From Allopusillimonas sp008369125 (lineage in GTDB: Bacteria > Pseudomonadota > Gammaproteobacteria > Burkholderiales > Burkholderiaceae_B): a DNA stretch of 64,000 bases. Within the stretch, counting starts at the first letter, position 1. The number at the start of each line of letters is the position of its first letter. A program made the position numbers and the translations under genes. Shown here piece by piece: positions 7,876 to 16,529 of this stretch. The DNA is taken from contig NZ_VOAY01000004.1 in assembly GCF_008369125.1 (NCBI RefSeq), forward strand, positions 186,001 through 250,000. The letters are read 5' to 3'. The notes under the pieces were generated by a model. It saw nothing but the letters and a program-made list of their open reading frames with translations, ran no database searches and was not told where the DNA came from.

Positions 7876-8615
7876 GCCGACCTCTGTTTACGATGAACTA
7901 GATAATCAGAAAACACGCCTGCAACAACCCCACCAACGACTGCGCCCGCCAGCCCCAACCGCAGCGGTAACGGTTGCCCCACCCAGGCGATAAAACCCGC
8001 TACCAACAGACACATCACCATGGGTCGCGTCTTGACGAGCGGAATGATGATGGCCAGCAGAGCCAGCACGGCTGCAAAGTCAAGTGACCAGGCCTCGGGC
8101 ACGAAACCGCCCAGGTAAATACCCAGCATTGACGACAGATTCCAGGTCAACCAGCCCGGAATAACAATGCCCAGGTAGTACCACAATTGCTCTCGGGTGC
8201 CACGCGCGATGCTATCACCATAGCGCGCCATAAACACCACAAACGAAATATCGCTGGAAATATACCCCAGGCCCAACCGCTTGCCCCAGGACATATGTCG
8301 GAAATAAGGCTGCAATGCCGCTCCGAAAATAATGAAACGGACATTGACGACTGTGGCGGCAAGAAAGATAAGCCACAATGGCTCAGACGAGGCGATCAGC
8401 GGCAACGAGGTCAGTTGCGCAGAGCCGGCGTACACCAGGACAGTCATTAGGGTGGCCATGCTTTCTGTCAGCCCGGACTTCACCATGGCAATGCCCGTGA
8501 CAAAGCCCCAGGTACCGACGGCCACCAAGGCAGTCAGTACATCTGACAAGCCATGGCCGAAGCTGTGACGCCGGGGAGAATCAGGCCACCACGAAACAAA
8601 ACGCGACAGTTGCAT
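7872..8615 (-). CDS. azlC: AzlC family branched-chain amino-acid export permease
   Basis: The large subunit of an AzlCD exporter, 247 residues with about six membrane helices. Family signatures are the N-terminal GLSDVLTALVAVGTWGFVTGI segment, then VLVYAGSAQLTSLPLIA (the conserved AGSAQ) and a VVNVRFIIFGAALQPYFRHM stretch (N..R..L...L). Translation from ATG 8615 (MQLSRFVSWW) is preferred; a GTG at 8630 would add five residues and neither start has a clear ribosome-binding site. azlD follows with a 4-bp overlap. ilvE is divergent, starting 83 bp away, so they share a promoter region and possibly an Lrp-type control. Confidence 0.9.
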   Translation of the reverse strand: MQLSRFVSWWPDSPRRHSFGHGLSDVLTALVAVGTWGFVTGIAMVKSGLTESMATLMTVLVYAGSAQLTSLPLIASSEPLWLIFLAATVVNVRFIIFGAALQPYFRHMSWGKRLGLGYISSDISFVVFMARYGDSIARGTREQLWYYLGIVIPGWLTWNLSSMLGIYLGGFVPEAWSLDFAAVLALLAIIIPLVKTRPMVMCLLVAGFIAWVGQPLPLRLGLAGAVVGGVVAGVFSDYLVHRKQRSA

Positions 8616-8698
8616 CGCTACACAACCCACTCAAGAAAAGCGGCTATTGTAAGGTCCCTGCGCTTGGTACAATCAAGCCTCATCTTCGGGAGAGCTCT

Positions 8699-9619
8699 AT
8701 GTCCATGTCTGACCGCGACGGTATCATCTGGTATGACGGCAAACTCGTGCCGTGGCGCGAAGCCACCACCCACGTCCTTACCCACTCCCTGCATTATGGC
8801 CTTTCCGTCTTCGAGGGTGTGCGGGCGTATAACACAGACATCGGCACGGCCATCTTCCGCCTGCAAGATCATACGCGGCGCTTGTTCAGCTCCTGCCATA
8901 TCTATCAAATCGATATCCCATACGACCAAGACGCGATCAACCAGGCGCAACTTGAGGTCGTACGTCAAAACAAGCTTGAGTCGTGCTACATCCGTCCGCT
9001 GGTGTTCTACGGCTCTGAAAAAATGGGCGTATCGCCCAAAGGTGCCAAAGTGCACGTGGCTATCGCCGCCTGGCCCTGGGGCGCCTATCTGGGTGAAGAG
9101 GCTTTGGCTCAGGGCATACGCGTCAAAATTTCGTCGTTTGCCAAACAGCACGTCAATGCCACCATGCCGCGTGCCAAGGTCGCCAGCACATACGCCACCT
9201 CCATACTCGCCAACGCCGAAGCCCTGGACCACGGCTACGACGAAGCCATACTGCTTGACACCAGCGGGTTCGTCGCTGAAGGCTCAGGCGAAAACCTGTT
9301 CATTGTGCGCGACGGCGTGGTGTTCGAGCCCGAAATTTCCTGCGCACTCACTGGCATCACGCGTGCGTCCATACACGCGCTGGCGGCCGACCTGGGCCTC
9401 AGCGTACAAAGCCGCCGTCTCACCCGCGACGACCTCTATATTGCCGATGAAGCCTTCTTCACCGGCACCGCCGCCGAGGTTACGCCCATCCGCGATATCG
9501 ATGGGCGCATTATTGGCAATGGCAGTCGTGGGCCAGTCACCGAAAAAATTCAAAAAGCCTTCTTTGATGTCGTTAATGGCAAAAACGCCAAGTATCATCA
9601 TTGGCTTACCAAGGTTTAG
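8699..9619 (+). CDS. ilvE: Branched-chain amino acid aminotransferase
   Basis: PLP-dependent class IV transaminase making the last step of Val, Leu and Ile synthesis. It has 306 residues. The PLP lysine is Lys160 in MPRAKVAST, and the family pattern EAILLDTSGFVAEGSGENLF follows at about 202-221. The substrate-loop TGITRASI and the C-terminal FTGTAAEVTPI stretch match IlvE rather than D-amino-acid aminotransferase. GGGAGAG sits six bases before the ATG. A TACAAT box (8668-8673) lies 25 bp upstream as a possible -10. The next gene, a small zinc-finger protein, starts 47 bp downstream and the + strand unit may extend to the YheT-type hydrolase. Confidence 0.96.
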   Translation: MSMSDRDGIIWYDGKLVPWREATTHVLTHSLHYGLSVFEGVRAYNTDIGTAIFRLQDHTRRLFSSCHIYQIDIPYDQDAINQAQLEVVRQNKLESCYIRPLVFYGSEKMGVSPKGAKVHVAIAAWPWGAYLGEEALAQGIRVKISSFAKQHVNATMPRAKVASTYATSILANAEALDHGYDEAILLDTSGFVAEGSGENLFIVRDGVVFEPEISCALTGITRASIHALAADLGLSVQSRRLTRDDLYIADEAFFTGTAAEVTPIRDIDGRIIGNGSRGPVTEKIQKAFFDVVNGKNAKYHHWLTKV

Positions 9620-9666
9620 GCTTTGCCCCACCCCGTTTCCCTATCCCGTTTTCTCCAGGATCCCCC

Positions 9667-9879
9667 ATGAGCAGTGCTTCATCACCCTCAGTTCCCAAAG
9701 ACGAAATCATCTACGTCGAAGCCAAAGATCTGCCGCTGTACTGTCCCGGTCCGCACGCCCCGCTCTGGAGCATGCACCCGCGTGTCTACATTGAGGTTGT
9801 CAAAACAGGCCAGACACTGTGCCCGTATTGCGGCGCCAAGTATCAACTGAAAGACGGCGAAAAAGTACTCGGGCATTAA
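9667..9879 (+). CDS. Small zinc-finger domain protein
   Basis: A 70-residue protein with a CHCC zinc-binding pattern: Cys in LPLYCPGP, His in MHPRVYIEV, and the pair in TLCPYCGAKY. It belongs to the bacterial zf-CHCC family related to the NDUFS6 subunit of complex I; in betaproteobacteria these small proteins commonly follow ilvE. Function is not established. The start ATG 9667 follows TCCAGGATC, and longer in-frame starts lack family similarity. It lies 47 bp after ilvE and 57 bp before the next gene. Confidence 0.88.
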   Translation: MSSASSPSVPKDEIIYVEAKDLPLYCPGPHAPLWSMHPRVYIEVVKTGQTLCPYCGAKYQLKDGEKVLGH

Positions 9880-9936
9880 CCTGCCGCAACCGGCCTGACG
9901 CGGGTTACCCGCACCCCTTGCCCTAACTCTTCGCCT

Positions 9937-10359
9937 ATGTTCACCACACCTCAAGAAGCCGAACAAGCCTTTTACGATGCACTCAGCCAAGCCGATCTTA
10001 CGCTGATGATGAGCGTATGGGCCGATGATGAAGACGTCGTCTGTATACACCCGGGAGGCATGCGCACCGTGGGCCACGGCGCCATGCATACGGCCTGGCA
10101 GCAAATTTTTGCCACCGGTCCGGTACACATCAAACCCTTGAGGCCCATGATCATTACTAGCGTCATGACCTCAGTGCATGTTTTGATTGAGCATATTCAG
10201 ATCAGCACCGCGCAAGGCCAGCGCTCAGCGCATTGCTACGTCACCAACATATTCCAGAAAGGCCGCAAAGGCTGGAAGATGGTATTGCACCATGCGTCGC
10301 ACGCACCGGGGGAGGCTGGCCTGTTTGACCTCCAAGACCACCCCGACACATTGCATTAG
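9937..10359 (+). CDS. NTF2-like (SnoaL/DUF4440) family protein
   Basis: A 140-residue protein with an NTF2-like alpha+beta barrel. The first helix EAEQAFYDALSQADLTLMMSVWADDEDVVCIHPGG and the later strands HVLIEHIQI, SAHCYVTNIFQKGRKGWKMVLHHAS are typical of the DUF4440/SnoaL group. Such proteins act as small binding proteins, isomerases or hydrolases; nothing here identifies the ligand. An Asp-His pair (D..VVCIHPG) lies where catalytic acids often sit. It is 8 bp from the GTG start of the YheT-type hydrolase, so the two are coupled, probably in one transcript with ilvE. Confidence 0.82.
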   Translation: MFTTPQEAEQAFYDALSQADLTLMMSVWADDEDVVCIHPGGMRTVGHGAMHTAWQQIFATGPVHIKPLRPMIITSVMTSVHVLIEHIQISTAQGQRSAHCYVTNIFQKGRKGWKMVLHHASHAPGEAGLFDLQDHPDTLH

Positions 10360-10367
10360 GGCGGTTC

Positions 10368-11459
10368 GTGACTGCGCAGATTGATACCTCTTCTTGTCCC
10401 ACCCCTGCCTGGCTTCCCGGAGGCCATCTGCAGACGATATATGGCGCCCTGACAGCGCGCTATCATCGTATTTCATTTGTGCGCGAACGCATCGACACGC
10501 CTGACGGCGACTTCGTCGATATTGACTGGACGGCTCCCGGGCTTTTTCCTGACAAGCTTGCAGGGGGGCAGGCCAGCGTACCTGATCCGCAATTAGGCCA
10601 TACTGCCGCCCACCGCTGGCTGCAACCCGAAGACCGGCCGGCACTTTCAGCAGCACAAGATGCATCGGCCCTTATCCTGTTTCACGGGCTTGAAGGCAGC
10701 AGCCGCAGCCATTATGCCCAGGCCATCGCACAGCATTTCCGGGCACGCGGCTGGGTGGTTGCCATTGCGCATTTTCGGGGTTGTTCAGGCTTTCCCAACC
10801 GAATGGCCCGCGCCTATCACTCGGGCGACTCGGCCGAAATCGGGTTTATGCTTGATGCCGTGCGTCAGCGCGTACCACACGCCCACTGGCATGCCGTCGG
10901 CGTATCATTAGGTGGCAACGCCCTGGTCAAATACCTGGGCGAACAGGCAGAAGCCTCGCCGGCTCTGGAAGCTGCTGCGGCAGTGTCGGTACCGCTAGAC
11001 CTGGTCGCCAGCGGCCGACAACTTTCAGAATCGCAGTTGGGTAAATGGGTTTACTGCCGCCATTTCCTGCAAACCATGAAGGTGAAGGTGCGCGAAAAAG
11101 CCAAGCGCTTTCCGGGCAATGTCGACATATTCCGTATCAACCAGGCCCGCACGCTGCACGAGTTCGACGATCTGTACACGGCCCCCATGCATGGCTACAA
11201 AAATGCGCTTGACTACTGGACACGCGCCTCCAGCAAACCCTTGCTGCATAGCATTGCCACGCCCACGTTGCTGCTAAATGCACGCAACGACCCGTTTGTA
11301 CCTGAGGCATCATTGCCAGGGTCAAAAATCTGTTCGTCTTCGGTGCTGCTGCACCAACCTTCAGAAGGCGGCCATGTGGGTTTTGTAACAGGGCGGTTTC
11401 CGGCAAACATCAACTGGCTACCAATCAGGCTTGCACGTTTTTTTGAGACACGCTCCTGA
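10368..11459 (+). CDS. YheT family alpha/beta hydrolase
   Basis: A 363-residue alpha/beta hydrolase of the YheT/ABHD1-3 group (hydrolases on esters or acyl lipids; the physiological substrate in bacteria is unknown). The N-terminal PAWLPGGHLQTIYGAL motif is diagnostic. The oxyanion region LFHGLEGSSRSHYAQ, nucleophile Ser180 in GVSLGGNAL, an Asp in NARNDPFVPE and a His in EGGHVGF make a complete triad. Start codon is GTG (10368), 8 bp after the previous gene; no in-frame ATG would keep the PGGHLQT motif. It ends a likely ilvE-led unit. The next 120 bp to the convergent protease gene contain nothing I can identify. Confidence 0.9.
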   Translation: MTAQIDTSSCPTPAWLPGGHLQTIYGALTARYHRISFVRERIDTPDGDFVDIDWTAPGLFPDKLAGGQASVPDPQLGHTAAHRWLQPEDRPALSAAQDASALILFHGLEGSSRSHYAQAIAQHFRARGWVVAIAHFRGCSGFPNRMARAYHSGDSAEIGFMLDAVRQRVPHAHWHAVGVSLGGNALVKYLGEQAEASPALEAAAAVSVPLDLVASGRQLSESQLGKWVYCRHFLQTMKVKVREKAKRFPGNVDIFRINQARTLHEFDDLYTAPMHGYKNALDYWTRASSKPLLHSIATPTLLLNARNDPFVPEASLPGSKICSSSVLLHQPSEGGHVGFVTGRFPANINWLPIRLARFFETRS

Positions 11460-11579
11460 AGGGTGCGTATGTATGATTCAGGTTCGCTATTGGCATTAAT
11501 GTTGGTTGCTTCTGGCAGGCATGGCTAGCGCGCTGGCGCACAGGACAACAGTGACGCGTTAACTTGGCGGTCTTGCCAA

Positions 11580-13085
11580 TTAAGACTTGAATCGTTCGAG
11601 CAATTGCCGGTCGGCCTCGAGCCTATCTTTAAGCATACGTATGCGGGCGTCCAGTTCTGACTGCGTATAGAAGTCTTTGGTCATGGCTCGAGCCTGGCGC
11701 AACTGCTCGACGGCTGCTGGCAGCGCACCCGTCAGCTCGTAAAAAACCGACATACTGCGCCGAGCCTCTACCTGCTGGCCTATGCGCTCATAAGACTGCG
11801 CCTGCAACTTGTACAACAAAGACAGATCGGGCCATTTTTTTTCAAGTATCTGCAATAAAGCCACGGCATCACGATCGTGCCCTGCTTTCTGCATGGCTTC
11901 AACCCGTGCCAGCGCCAGCCCCTGACTGGAAGGCCATTTGCGCCAGGCAGCCTCTGCTTCTAGCAAAGCCTGCGCGGCATCGCCCGCACTGAGTGCGAGG
12001 GCCACACCAAGACTCGCAATCTCTGGACCTTCATGCCCGCCTTCGCGTGCTTTCTGCAGCAACTGCCCCGCCCTTGTCGCGTCTTTTTTTTGCCAGGCCT
12101 CAAGGGCCAGGCCGTACCAGGCAGCTGACTGCTCGACACCCTTCGCGCTTTGAGCGCTGCGCTCAAGTGATTCGCGGGCACTGCGCTGCGCTTGCCCACC
12201 CCGAGCCTGAAGCACCAGCATCTTTGCCCTGACATACCAAAATGTATTGGAGTCTTTGTGAGCCACCGGCGGCATTTCGCGCAAACGGTTTTGTATGTCA
12301 GACATGCGCTGTAGGGTTAGCGGGTGGGTACTGGTGTATACGTTACCGCCCCTGCCTTCGTTTAGCCGTGATGCGTTGCTCAGCTGATTGAACATTTCCA
12401 CCATGCCTTGTGGGTCAAACCCCGCTTTGCGGAGCATGTCGAAGCCAACTCGATCTGCCTCTTGTTCGGCCTGACGTGAAAACCCGAGCTGCCGATCAAC
12501 GGCTGCCGCCTGCCCGAAGGCAGCAACCCCCATGGCCAGATCTCCACTGCCCGACAATGCCGCCAGCAAAGCACCCGCGAGCGCCGCCAGCATCAGGTGA
12601 TTGCTCTGTGCACTTTGCGTCATGCCACGTGCAATGTGTCGCTGCCCAACATGGCCGATTTCATGTGCAATAACAGATGCCAGTTCGGATTCGTTTTTAG
12701 CCGTCACCATAAGCCCGGTATTGATACCGATATAACCACCGGGCAAAGCAAACGCGTTGACCTGCGGATCGCGTACGGCAAACACGGTAATGGTTTGACC
12801 TATGCCCGACGGCGCATTTGCCGCCAGTTTGCGCCCCAGCTTGGTGAGATACTGGTTTACGTCTGGGTCAGTGATATAGGTTGGGTCACGCCGACCCTGC
12901 TCCATAATGGCGTCGCCCAGCGTGCGCTCGACCTCAGGCGAAAGCTCTGCAGCCGAGGCAACGCCCATGCTGGGAATGCCCATGGGCTGTGCCCGAACCG
13001 GCCCGGCACAACACATGAGCAGGGCCAGGCTGGCGCTGACAAGCCGGGTGGCAACATGGGTCGTAAATACTGTTTGCTCGCACAT
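11580..13085 (-). CDS. bepA: M48 family metalloprotease with TPR repeats (BepA/YfgC-like)
   Basis: A periplasmic zinc metalloprotease/chaperone that monitors outer-membrane protein assembly, as BepA does with BamA and LptD in E. coli. The product has 501 residues. A signal peptide ends near Ala-Gln (about 32-33), the catalytic motif HEIGH is at 141-145, and the third zinc ligand is in the QEADRVG stretch (about 210). The C-terminal 200 residues form TPR-type helical repeats (WYGLALEAWQKKD, KLQAQSYERIGQQVEARRS). It is the last gene of a minus-strand group, 15 bp downstream of ctaG. The symbol is by similarity of architecture; other M48-TPR paralogues exist. Confidence 0.88.
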   Translation of the reverse strand: MCEQTVFTTHVATRLVSASLALLMCCAGPVRAQPMGIPSMGVASAAELSPEVERTLGDAIMEQGRRDPTYITDPDVNQYLTKLGRKLAANAPSGIGQTITVFAVRDPQVNAFALPGGYIGINTGLMVTAKNESELASVIAHEIGHVGQRHIARGMTQSAQSNHLMLAALAGALLAALSGSGDLAMGVAAFGQAAAVDRQLGFSRQAEQEADRVGFDMLRKAGFDPQGMVEMFNQLSNASRLNEGRGGNVYTSTHPLTLQRMSDIQNRLREMPPVAHKDSNTFWYVRAKMLVLQARGGQAQRSARESLERSAQSAKGVEQSAAWYGLALEAWQKKDATRAGQLLQKAREGGHEGPEIASLGVALALSAGDAAQALLEAEAAWRKWPSSQGLALARVEAMQKAGHDRDAVALLQILEKKWPDLSLLYKLQAQSYERIGQQVEARRSMSVFYELTGALPAAVEQLRQARAMTKDFYTQSELDARIRMLKDRLEADRQLLERFKS

Positions 13086-13100
13086 GGATACGTGGCTACC

Positions 13101-13964
13101 TCAAGATACCGGCGCCACCTTGGCTCGACCGTCGCGGCGCGTGCGTTTTCGTTCGGGGAGGCGCCCTTTTCCGGACAGACGCATAAGCGTTGACAGTGCG
13201 AACAGCAGCCCGAAAACCTCGACAAAGCCAGCCAACACCCACATGGTCAGGCCACCTATGGCCTGATCGGTTACCGCCGTCATACCCGGAATGGCTCGCC
13301 CGCACAGGTCGAACACCGGATACAGATCGTGCTCGGTAAAGGTAATAATGGCGCCCGTCACCATTTGAGGCACCATGGTAATTACGGGCGATATGACCCG
13401 CCCACCCGGGGAGAGCGCTGCTGGCGGGCTGGGACGGCGGTCGAGAATGAGGTTCCAGTACATAAACCCGCTGATGACCACAGACCAGTTCATTAAACGA
13501 TAAAGTCGCCAGTCGAGCATGGAGTAGAACTGCACCGTGGGAATCAGAAAGCCCAGCACCAGCACTACAAAAAGCAGCGGCACAAAATATTTATTGGTGA
13601 GTGTGGCTTCGAGAGCCCGCCCCGGTACGGTAGCCCGGAACTGCAGCAGATACTGGCGCCATCGCATGCCGAGGCCGGCACGCAATACCTGACCGGGGTA
13701 GGCCCCCATGACCAGCAGCGGGCCAAGATGGTGCAGCACCAAGTGCTGAACGCGATGTATGAAAAACATGCGTTCAGCGTAATAGTCAGCACGGGTGTGC
13801 AGAGACAAATAGAGGAAAATCAGGCCGATCCAGAACATGGCCTGACGAACCTTGCCCACGCGATGCACACGCGTGCCGCGCACAAACAGCCAGCCACCGA
13901 CAATAAAGGCCACAACCAGTGTCGGGGAGAATTCCCAGGGCGTTAGCCAATCAAGAAGAAACAT
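13101..13964 (-). CDS. ctaG: Cytochrome c oxidase assembly factor CtaG (caa3_CtaG type)
   Basis: A polytopic inner-membrane protein (287 residues, about seven helices) of the Bacillus-type CtaG family, linked to copper centre assembly in heme-copper oxidases. This is unrelated to the Cox11-type CtaG. Family features are the HRVQHLVLHHLGPLLVMGAYPGQVLR stretch with clustered histidines, then PTVQFYSMLDWRLYRLMNW, and FTEHDLYPVFDLCGR near the C-terminus. The start is placed at ATG 13964 (MFLLDWLTPWEF); a TTG at 13994 would give ten extra residues but lacks a ribosome-binding site. It sits between the MgtC-like small gene (31 bp upstream) and the M48 protease (15 bp downstream), and no oxidase gene is adjacent. 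Confidence 0.87.
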   Translation of the reverse strand: MFLLDWLTPWEFSPTLVVAFIVGGWLFVRGTRVHRVGKVRQAMFWIGLIFLYLSLHTRADYYAERMFFIHRVQHLVLHHLGPLLVMGAYPGQVLRAGLGMRWRQYLLQFRATVPGRALEATLTNKYFVPLLFVVLVLGFLIPTVQFYSMLDWRLYRLMNWSVVISGFMYWNLILDRRPSPPAALSPGGRVISPVITMVPQMVTGAIITFTEHDLYPVFDLCGRAIPGMTAVTDQAIGGLTMWVLAGFVEVFGLLFALSTLMRLSGKGRLPERKRTRRDGRAKVAPVS

Positions 13965-13995
13965 GCGGGCAAGATCCGGTAAACCGTAGACCAAA

Positions 13996-14334
13996 CTAGT
14001 TTAATGCATGCTGCTTGCGCTTGTCGCCCCAGTGAATTTGTTGTACGCCCGGAAACGAACTGAGTTCGCGAGCCCGCGACATAAGCACGGCGCGCATTTC
14101 TGGAGGACATGCCACGGTTACACAGGCGCGGGCCATGTCGTGCTGGTGGGCGTGATCGACCTGTAAACCCGATACCCGCAAGCCAGCGGCCTGGAAATCA
14201 TGGTAAATCTGACGCCTGATAGTGGGCAGGGCGTGCCGGGGGCAAACTACGGTAAAGCGCGATACTGCACTGGGCACAAGAGCCGGCGCCGATTGAACGC
14301 CGGCACGGCGAAGATAAAGATTGAAGAGACGCAT
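13996..14334 (-). CDS. Orphan MgtC/SapB C-terminal (ACT-like) domain protein
   Basis: A 112-residue soluble protein that matches only the cytoplasmic C-terminal half of MgtC/SapB family membrane proteins. The stretch from FTVVCPRHALPTIRRQI through AAGLRVSGLQVD to RARELSSFPGVQQIHW follows the family pattern (two beta-alpha-beta units ending in a GV..v.W strand). The four or five membrane helices that should precede it are absent, and no frame of the 300 bp upstream encodes them. ATG 14334 is preferred because GGGGGG precedes it at ribosome-binding distance; 14346 is an alternative. It is the first gene of a unit with ctaG and the M48 protease and is preceded by a row of hairpins. It may be a remnant or a free-standing regulatory domain. 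Confidence 0.6.
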   Translation of the reverse strand: MRLFNLYLRRAGVQSAPALVPSAVSRFTVVCPRHALPTIRRQIYHDFQAAGLRVSGLQVDHAHQHDMARACVTVACPPEMRAVLMSRARELSSFPGVQQIHWGDKRKQHALN

Positions 14335-14382
14335 GGAACCCCCCATTGTCTTGGGTGCGCGACGCTAAAGGCGAGGCACGGA

Positions 14383-14479
14383 TCTGCCTTATGAGCAGAC
14401 TTCATTTTGAAAATGACGGGGAGTTTGAATACGACCGTATTCGGATAACTTCCACGCCCTTGAAAAACCAGGCGTGGAA
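14383..14479. other. Row of four hairpins upstream of the MgtC-like gene
   Basis: The 455 bp between 14335 and 14789 contains no supported gene. It contains four consecutive inverted repeats: TCTGC/GCAGA (14383-14399), TCATTTT-G-AAAATGA (14402-14416), GAATACG-AC-CGTATTC (14427-14442) and TTCCACGCC/GGCGTGGAA (14450-14479, 12-base loop). On the minus strand they would form the leader of the MgtC-like gene. A TATAAT at 14591-14596 on the + strand is a possible promoter box facing the other way. No known riboswitch class was recognised. Confidence 0.5.
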
Positions 14480-14789
14480 CGAGGGGCTGTTACAGGGTGA
14501 GTAGCCTTACGTTTACACGCGCCTGGTGAAAGTGGTGACGATGCAAGATCGACAACTATCGCCGGGGTCTGAATTCACCGCACAGCTCCTATAATTGAAC
14601 ACACTGCATTGTAGTGGCTAAACGCCCCTGGGGACAACCCTAGGAGATAAAGATCAGAGATGACGCTCAAAAAAAGACAGTGCCTGCGTTGCGGCATTGC
14701 CACGCATGTATGTGTCGCCATCATTTACAAACACTTCACTTGCTTTTCTGAAACACGAATTTTCCAAACACGTGCTGCAGACTTGACGC

Positions 14790-15227
14790 CTAAAGATTCA
14801 AGCCTTCAAGCCAGCCCATTGCCGTATATACGTGCAAGACAATTAGCGCGATGCCAAACATAAGCGCCATGCTGCCGACAAAGGTTGAAAAGATGGCTAC
14901 AAACACCGCACTCCAACCCGTGTGGTTCACTTCACCCAAACCGGGGTTGTAACGGGCGTCGAACCATGCGTCGGGTTTCAAGGCAAAGATCAGCGATTCA
15001 ATGAACCCTGCGGTAATGGGAATGATGAGAATCAGAAATGGCGGGCTGTCCCACCACAACGGATAAAAACGTGAGAGCGCCAGCATAAGCACACCAAATA
15101 GGGTGACTGCCCATGCGTGGCGCCGACCCATATACCACCAGTGAATACCCAGCACGCCAAACAAGGCGGCCAGCCATGCCGCCGTCACTTTTCGTCGTGG
15201 CCGCGCGGGAGTGGTAAATTGCGTCAT
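14790..15227 (-). CDS. TM2-like small membrane protein
   Basis: A 145-residue inner-membrane protein with the TM2-type pattern near the N-terminus: VTAAWLAALFGVLGIHWWYMGRRHAWAVTLFGVL, that is, a helix, a GxHWxYxGR turn and a second helix, as in TM2/NINE domain proteins. Two further hydrophobic segments follow (about 60-75 and 105-135). Function is unknown for this group. The ATG at 15227 (MTQFTTPARP) follows CGAGG and is preferred to a longer ORF from 15311 that lacks similarity. It stands alone, divergent from ubiH (start 91 bp away), and its 3' end faces the 455-bp non-coding stretch. Confidence 0.75.
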   Translation of the reverse strand: MTQFTTPARPRRKVTAAWLAALFGVLGIHWWYMGRRHAWAVTLFGVLMLALSRFYPLWWDSPPFLILIIPITAGFIESLIFALKPDAWFDARYNPGLGEVNHTGWSAVFVAIFSTFVGSMALMFGIALIVLHVYTAMGWLEGLNL

Positions 15228-15317
15228 GCAGAACCTCGTGTTGGAGCATGACGACAAAGCCATGCCCACTACCGGAAAGCCTGCATTGTAGTCACTCTGA
15301 CCTAACCCCAAGCAATC

Positions 15318-16475
15318 ATGAACACGCCACCCTATGACATCGCCATCAGCGGCGCGGGGCCTGTAGGCAGCACGCTGGCCCTGCTTCTTGCCCTACGCAC
15401 CGAAAGACCCGAGCGCATTGCGCTAATGGGGCGCCGTTTCACGCCTGTCGGCAAAGACCATTGCCAGGAGGCTGACCCGCGCACGCTGGCACTAAACCAC
15501 GGAAGCCGTGTCCTGCTGGAACACCTGGGAGCGTGGCCAGATGCGGCCGCCGACATTACGACCGTGCATGTATCCCAGCGGGGTCGCCTGGGTCGTACAC
15601 TAATCCGCCACGAAGAACTCGGCGTTGCGCAGCTGGGAAGTGTGGTGGGGTATGACGCCGTACTGGCCAGCCTGCACCAGGCACTGGAACGCAGCGGCAT
15701 TACCCGGCTTGAAGGCTCGCCTTCGCCCTCCCACGGGATCGGTTGCGCTGAGTTCATCCTGGATGGCCAGCCGGTACGCAGTGCGCTTGCCGTGCAATCA
15801 GACGGTGCCCGTCCGCAAGGCATAGAACGGCAGTACGGGCAAAACGCGCTGCTGGCCATGGTTCGTGCCTCTCGCCCCCGATCAGGCTGGGCTTTCGAGC
15901 GTTTTACGGCCCATGGTCCCTTGGCGTTTCTGCCACACCCACAGGGCGACGACATCTACGGTGTCGTGTGGTGCAGCCCCCCGGCTGAGGCCAATCGTCT
16001 GCTGCAACTGCAGCAAGCCGAATTCGAACAGGCGCTGCAGTCCATGTTTGGCAACCGTCTGGGCACGCTGCGCTGTATCGGCGAACGCCATATATTTCCA
16101 TTGAGCATGCACGCAGGCCCATCGCTGATAAACCCGCGCACAGTGGCCATTGGCAATGCCGCACAGACCTTGCACCCCGTCGCAGGACAAGGACTCAATC
16201 TTGGGCTGCGTGACGCCGCGCAACTGAGCCAGGCCCTCACGCCCTGGCTGGCCTTTCCTGGTTCTGACCCGCAGCCCAGTCTGGCCCAATTTGCCAAATC
16301 CCGGCGCCCCGACCGCTGGTTAACGGCTGGCGTTACCGACGTTCTTCCGCGAATCTTTGCCACCGGAAACCCCTTGATCGAACATGCCTGTGGCCTGGCC
16401 TTATTGGCTCTTGATCTACTGCCGCCGCTACGCGCACCACTAGCGCGGCAACTGCTGCAAGGCCTGCGTATTTAG
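15318..16475 (+). CDS. ubiH: UbiH/COQ6 family FAD-dependent hydroxylase (ubiquinone synthesis)
   Basis: A 385-residue flavoprotein monooxygenase that hydroxylates the ubiquinone ring during synthesis. The Rossmann motif ISGAGPVGSTLALLLAL (about 10-26) binds the ADP part of FAD. The second FAD motif is GNAAQTLHPVAGQGLNLGLRDAAQL (about 275-300), with the GNAAQ.LHP variant typical of UbiH. DPRTLALNHGSRVLLEHLGAW (about 53-73) is also characteristic. UbiF/UbiI/UbiH paralogues are hard to separate without a tree, so the symbol is a best guess. It is 54 bp upstream of dusB on the same strand. Confidence 0.85.
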   Translation: MNTPPYDIAISGAGPVGSTLALLLALRTERPERIALMGRRFTPVGKDHCQEADPRTLALNHGSRVLLEHLGAWPDAAADITTVHVSQRGRLGRTLIRHEELGVAQLGSVVGYDAVLASLHQALERSGITRLEGSPSPSHGIGCAEFILDGQPVRSALAVQSDGARPQGIERQYGQNALLAMVRASRPRSGWAFERFTAHGPLAFLPHPQGDDIYGVVWCSPPAEANRLLQLQQAEFEQALQSMFGNRLGTLRCIGERHIFPLSMHAGPSLINPRTVAIGNAAQTLHPVAGQGLNLGLRDAAQLSQALTPWLAFPGSDPQPSLAQFAKSRRPDRWLTAGVTDVLPRIFATGNPLIEHACGLALLALDLLPPLRAPLARQLLQGLRI

Positions 16476-16511
16476 CGCTCAAGCTCGGCTCGATCTGCGT
16501 CTTCAGTTCGA

Positions 16512-16529
16512 GGGGGGTAAAATCCCCCC
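16512..16529 (+). promoter_or_regulatory. Hairpin sequestering the dusB ribosome-binding site
   Basis: GGGGGG (16512-16517), the loop TAAAAT and CCCCCC (16524-16529) form a six G-C pair stem that ends on the base before the dusB ATG. The G-run is the only Shine-Dalgarno-like sequence, so folding would block initiation. Confidence 0.6.

Noticed and set aside
14660..14863. 67-residue + strand ORF starting with KKRQCLRCG
   Set aside because: The ribosome-binding site is 13 bp from the ATG, the second half is antisense to the TM2 gene, and the sequence resembles no family. A TATAAT upstream is not enough.
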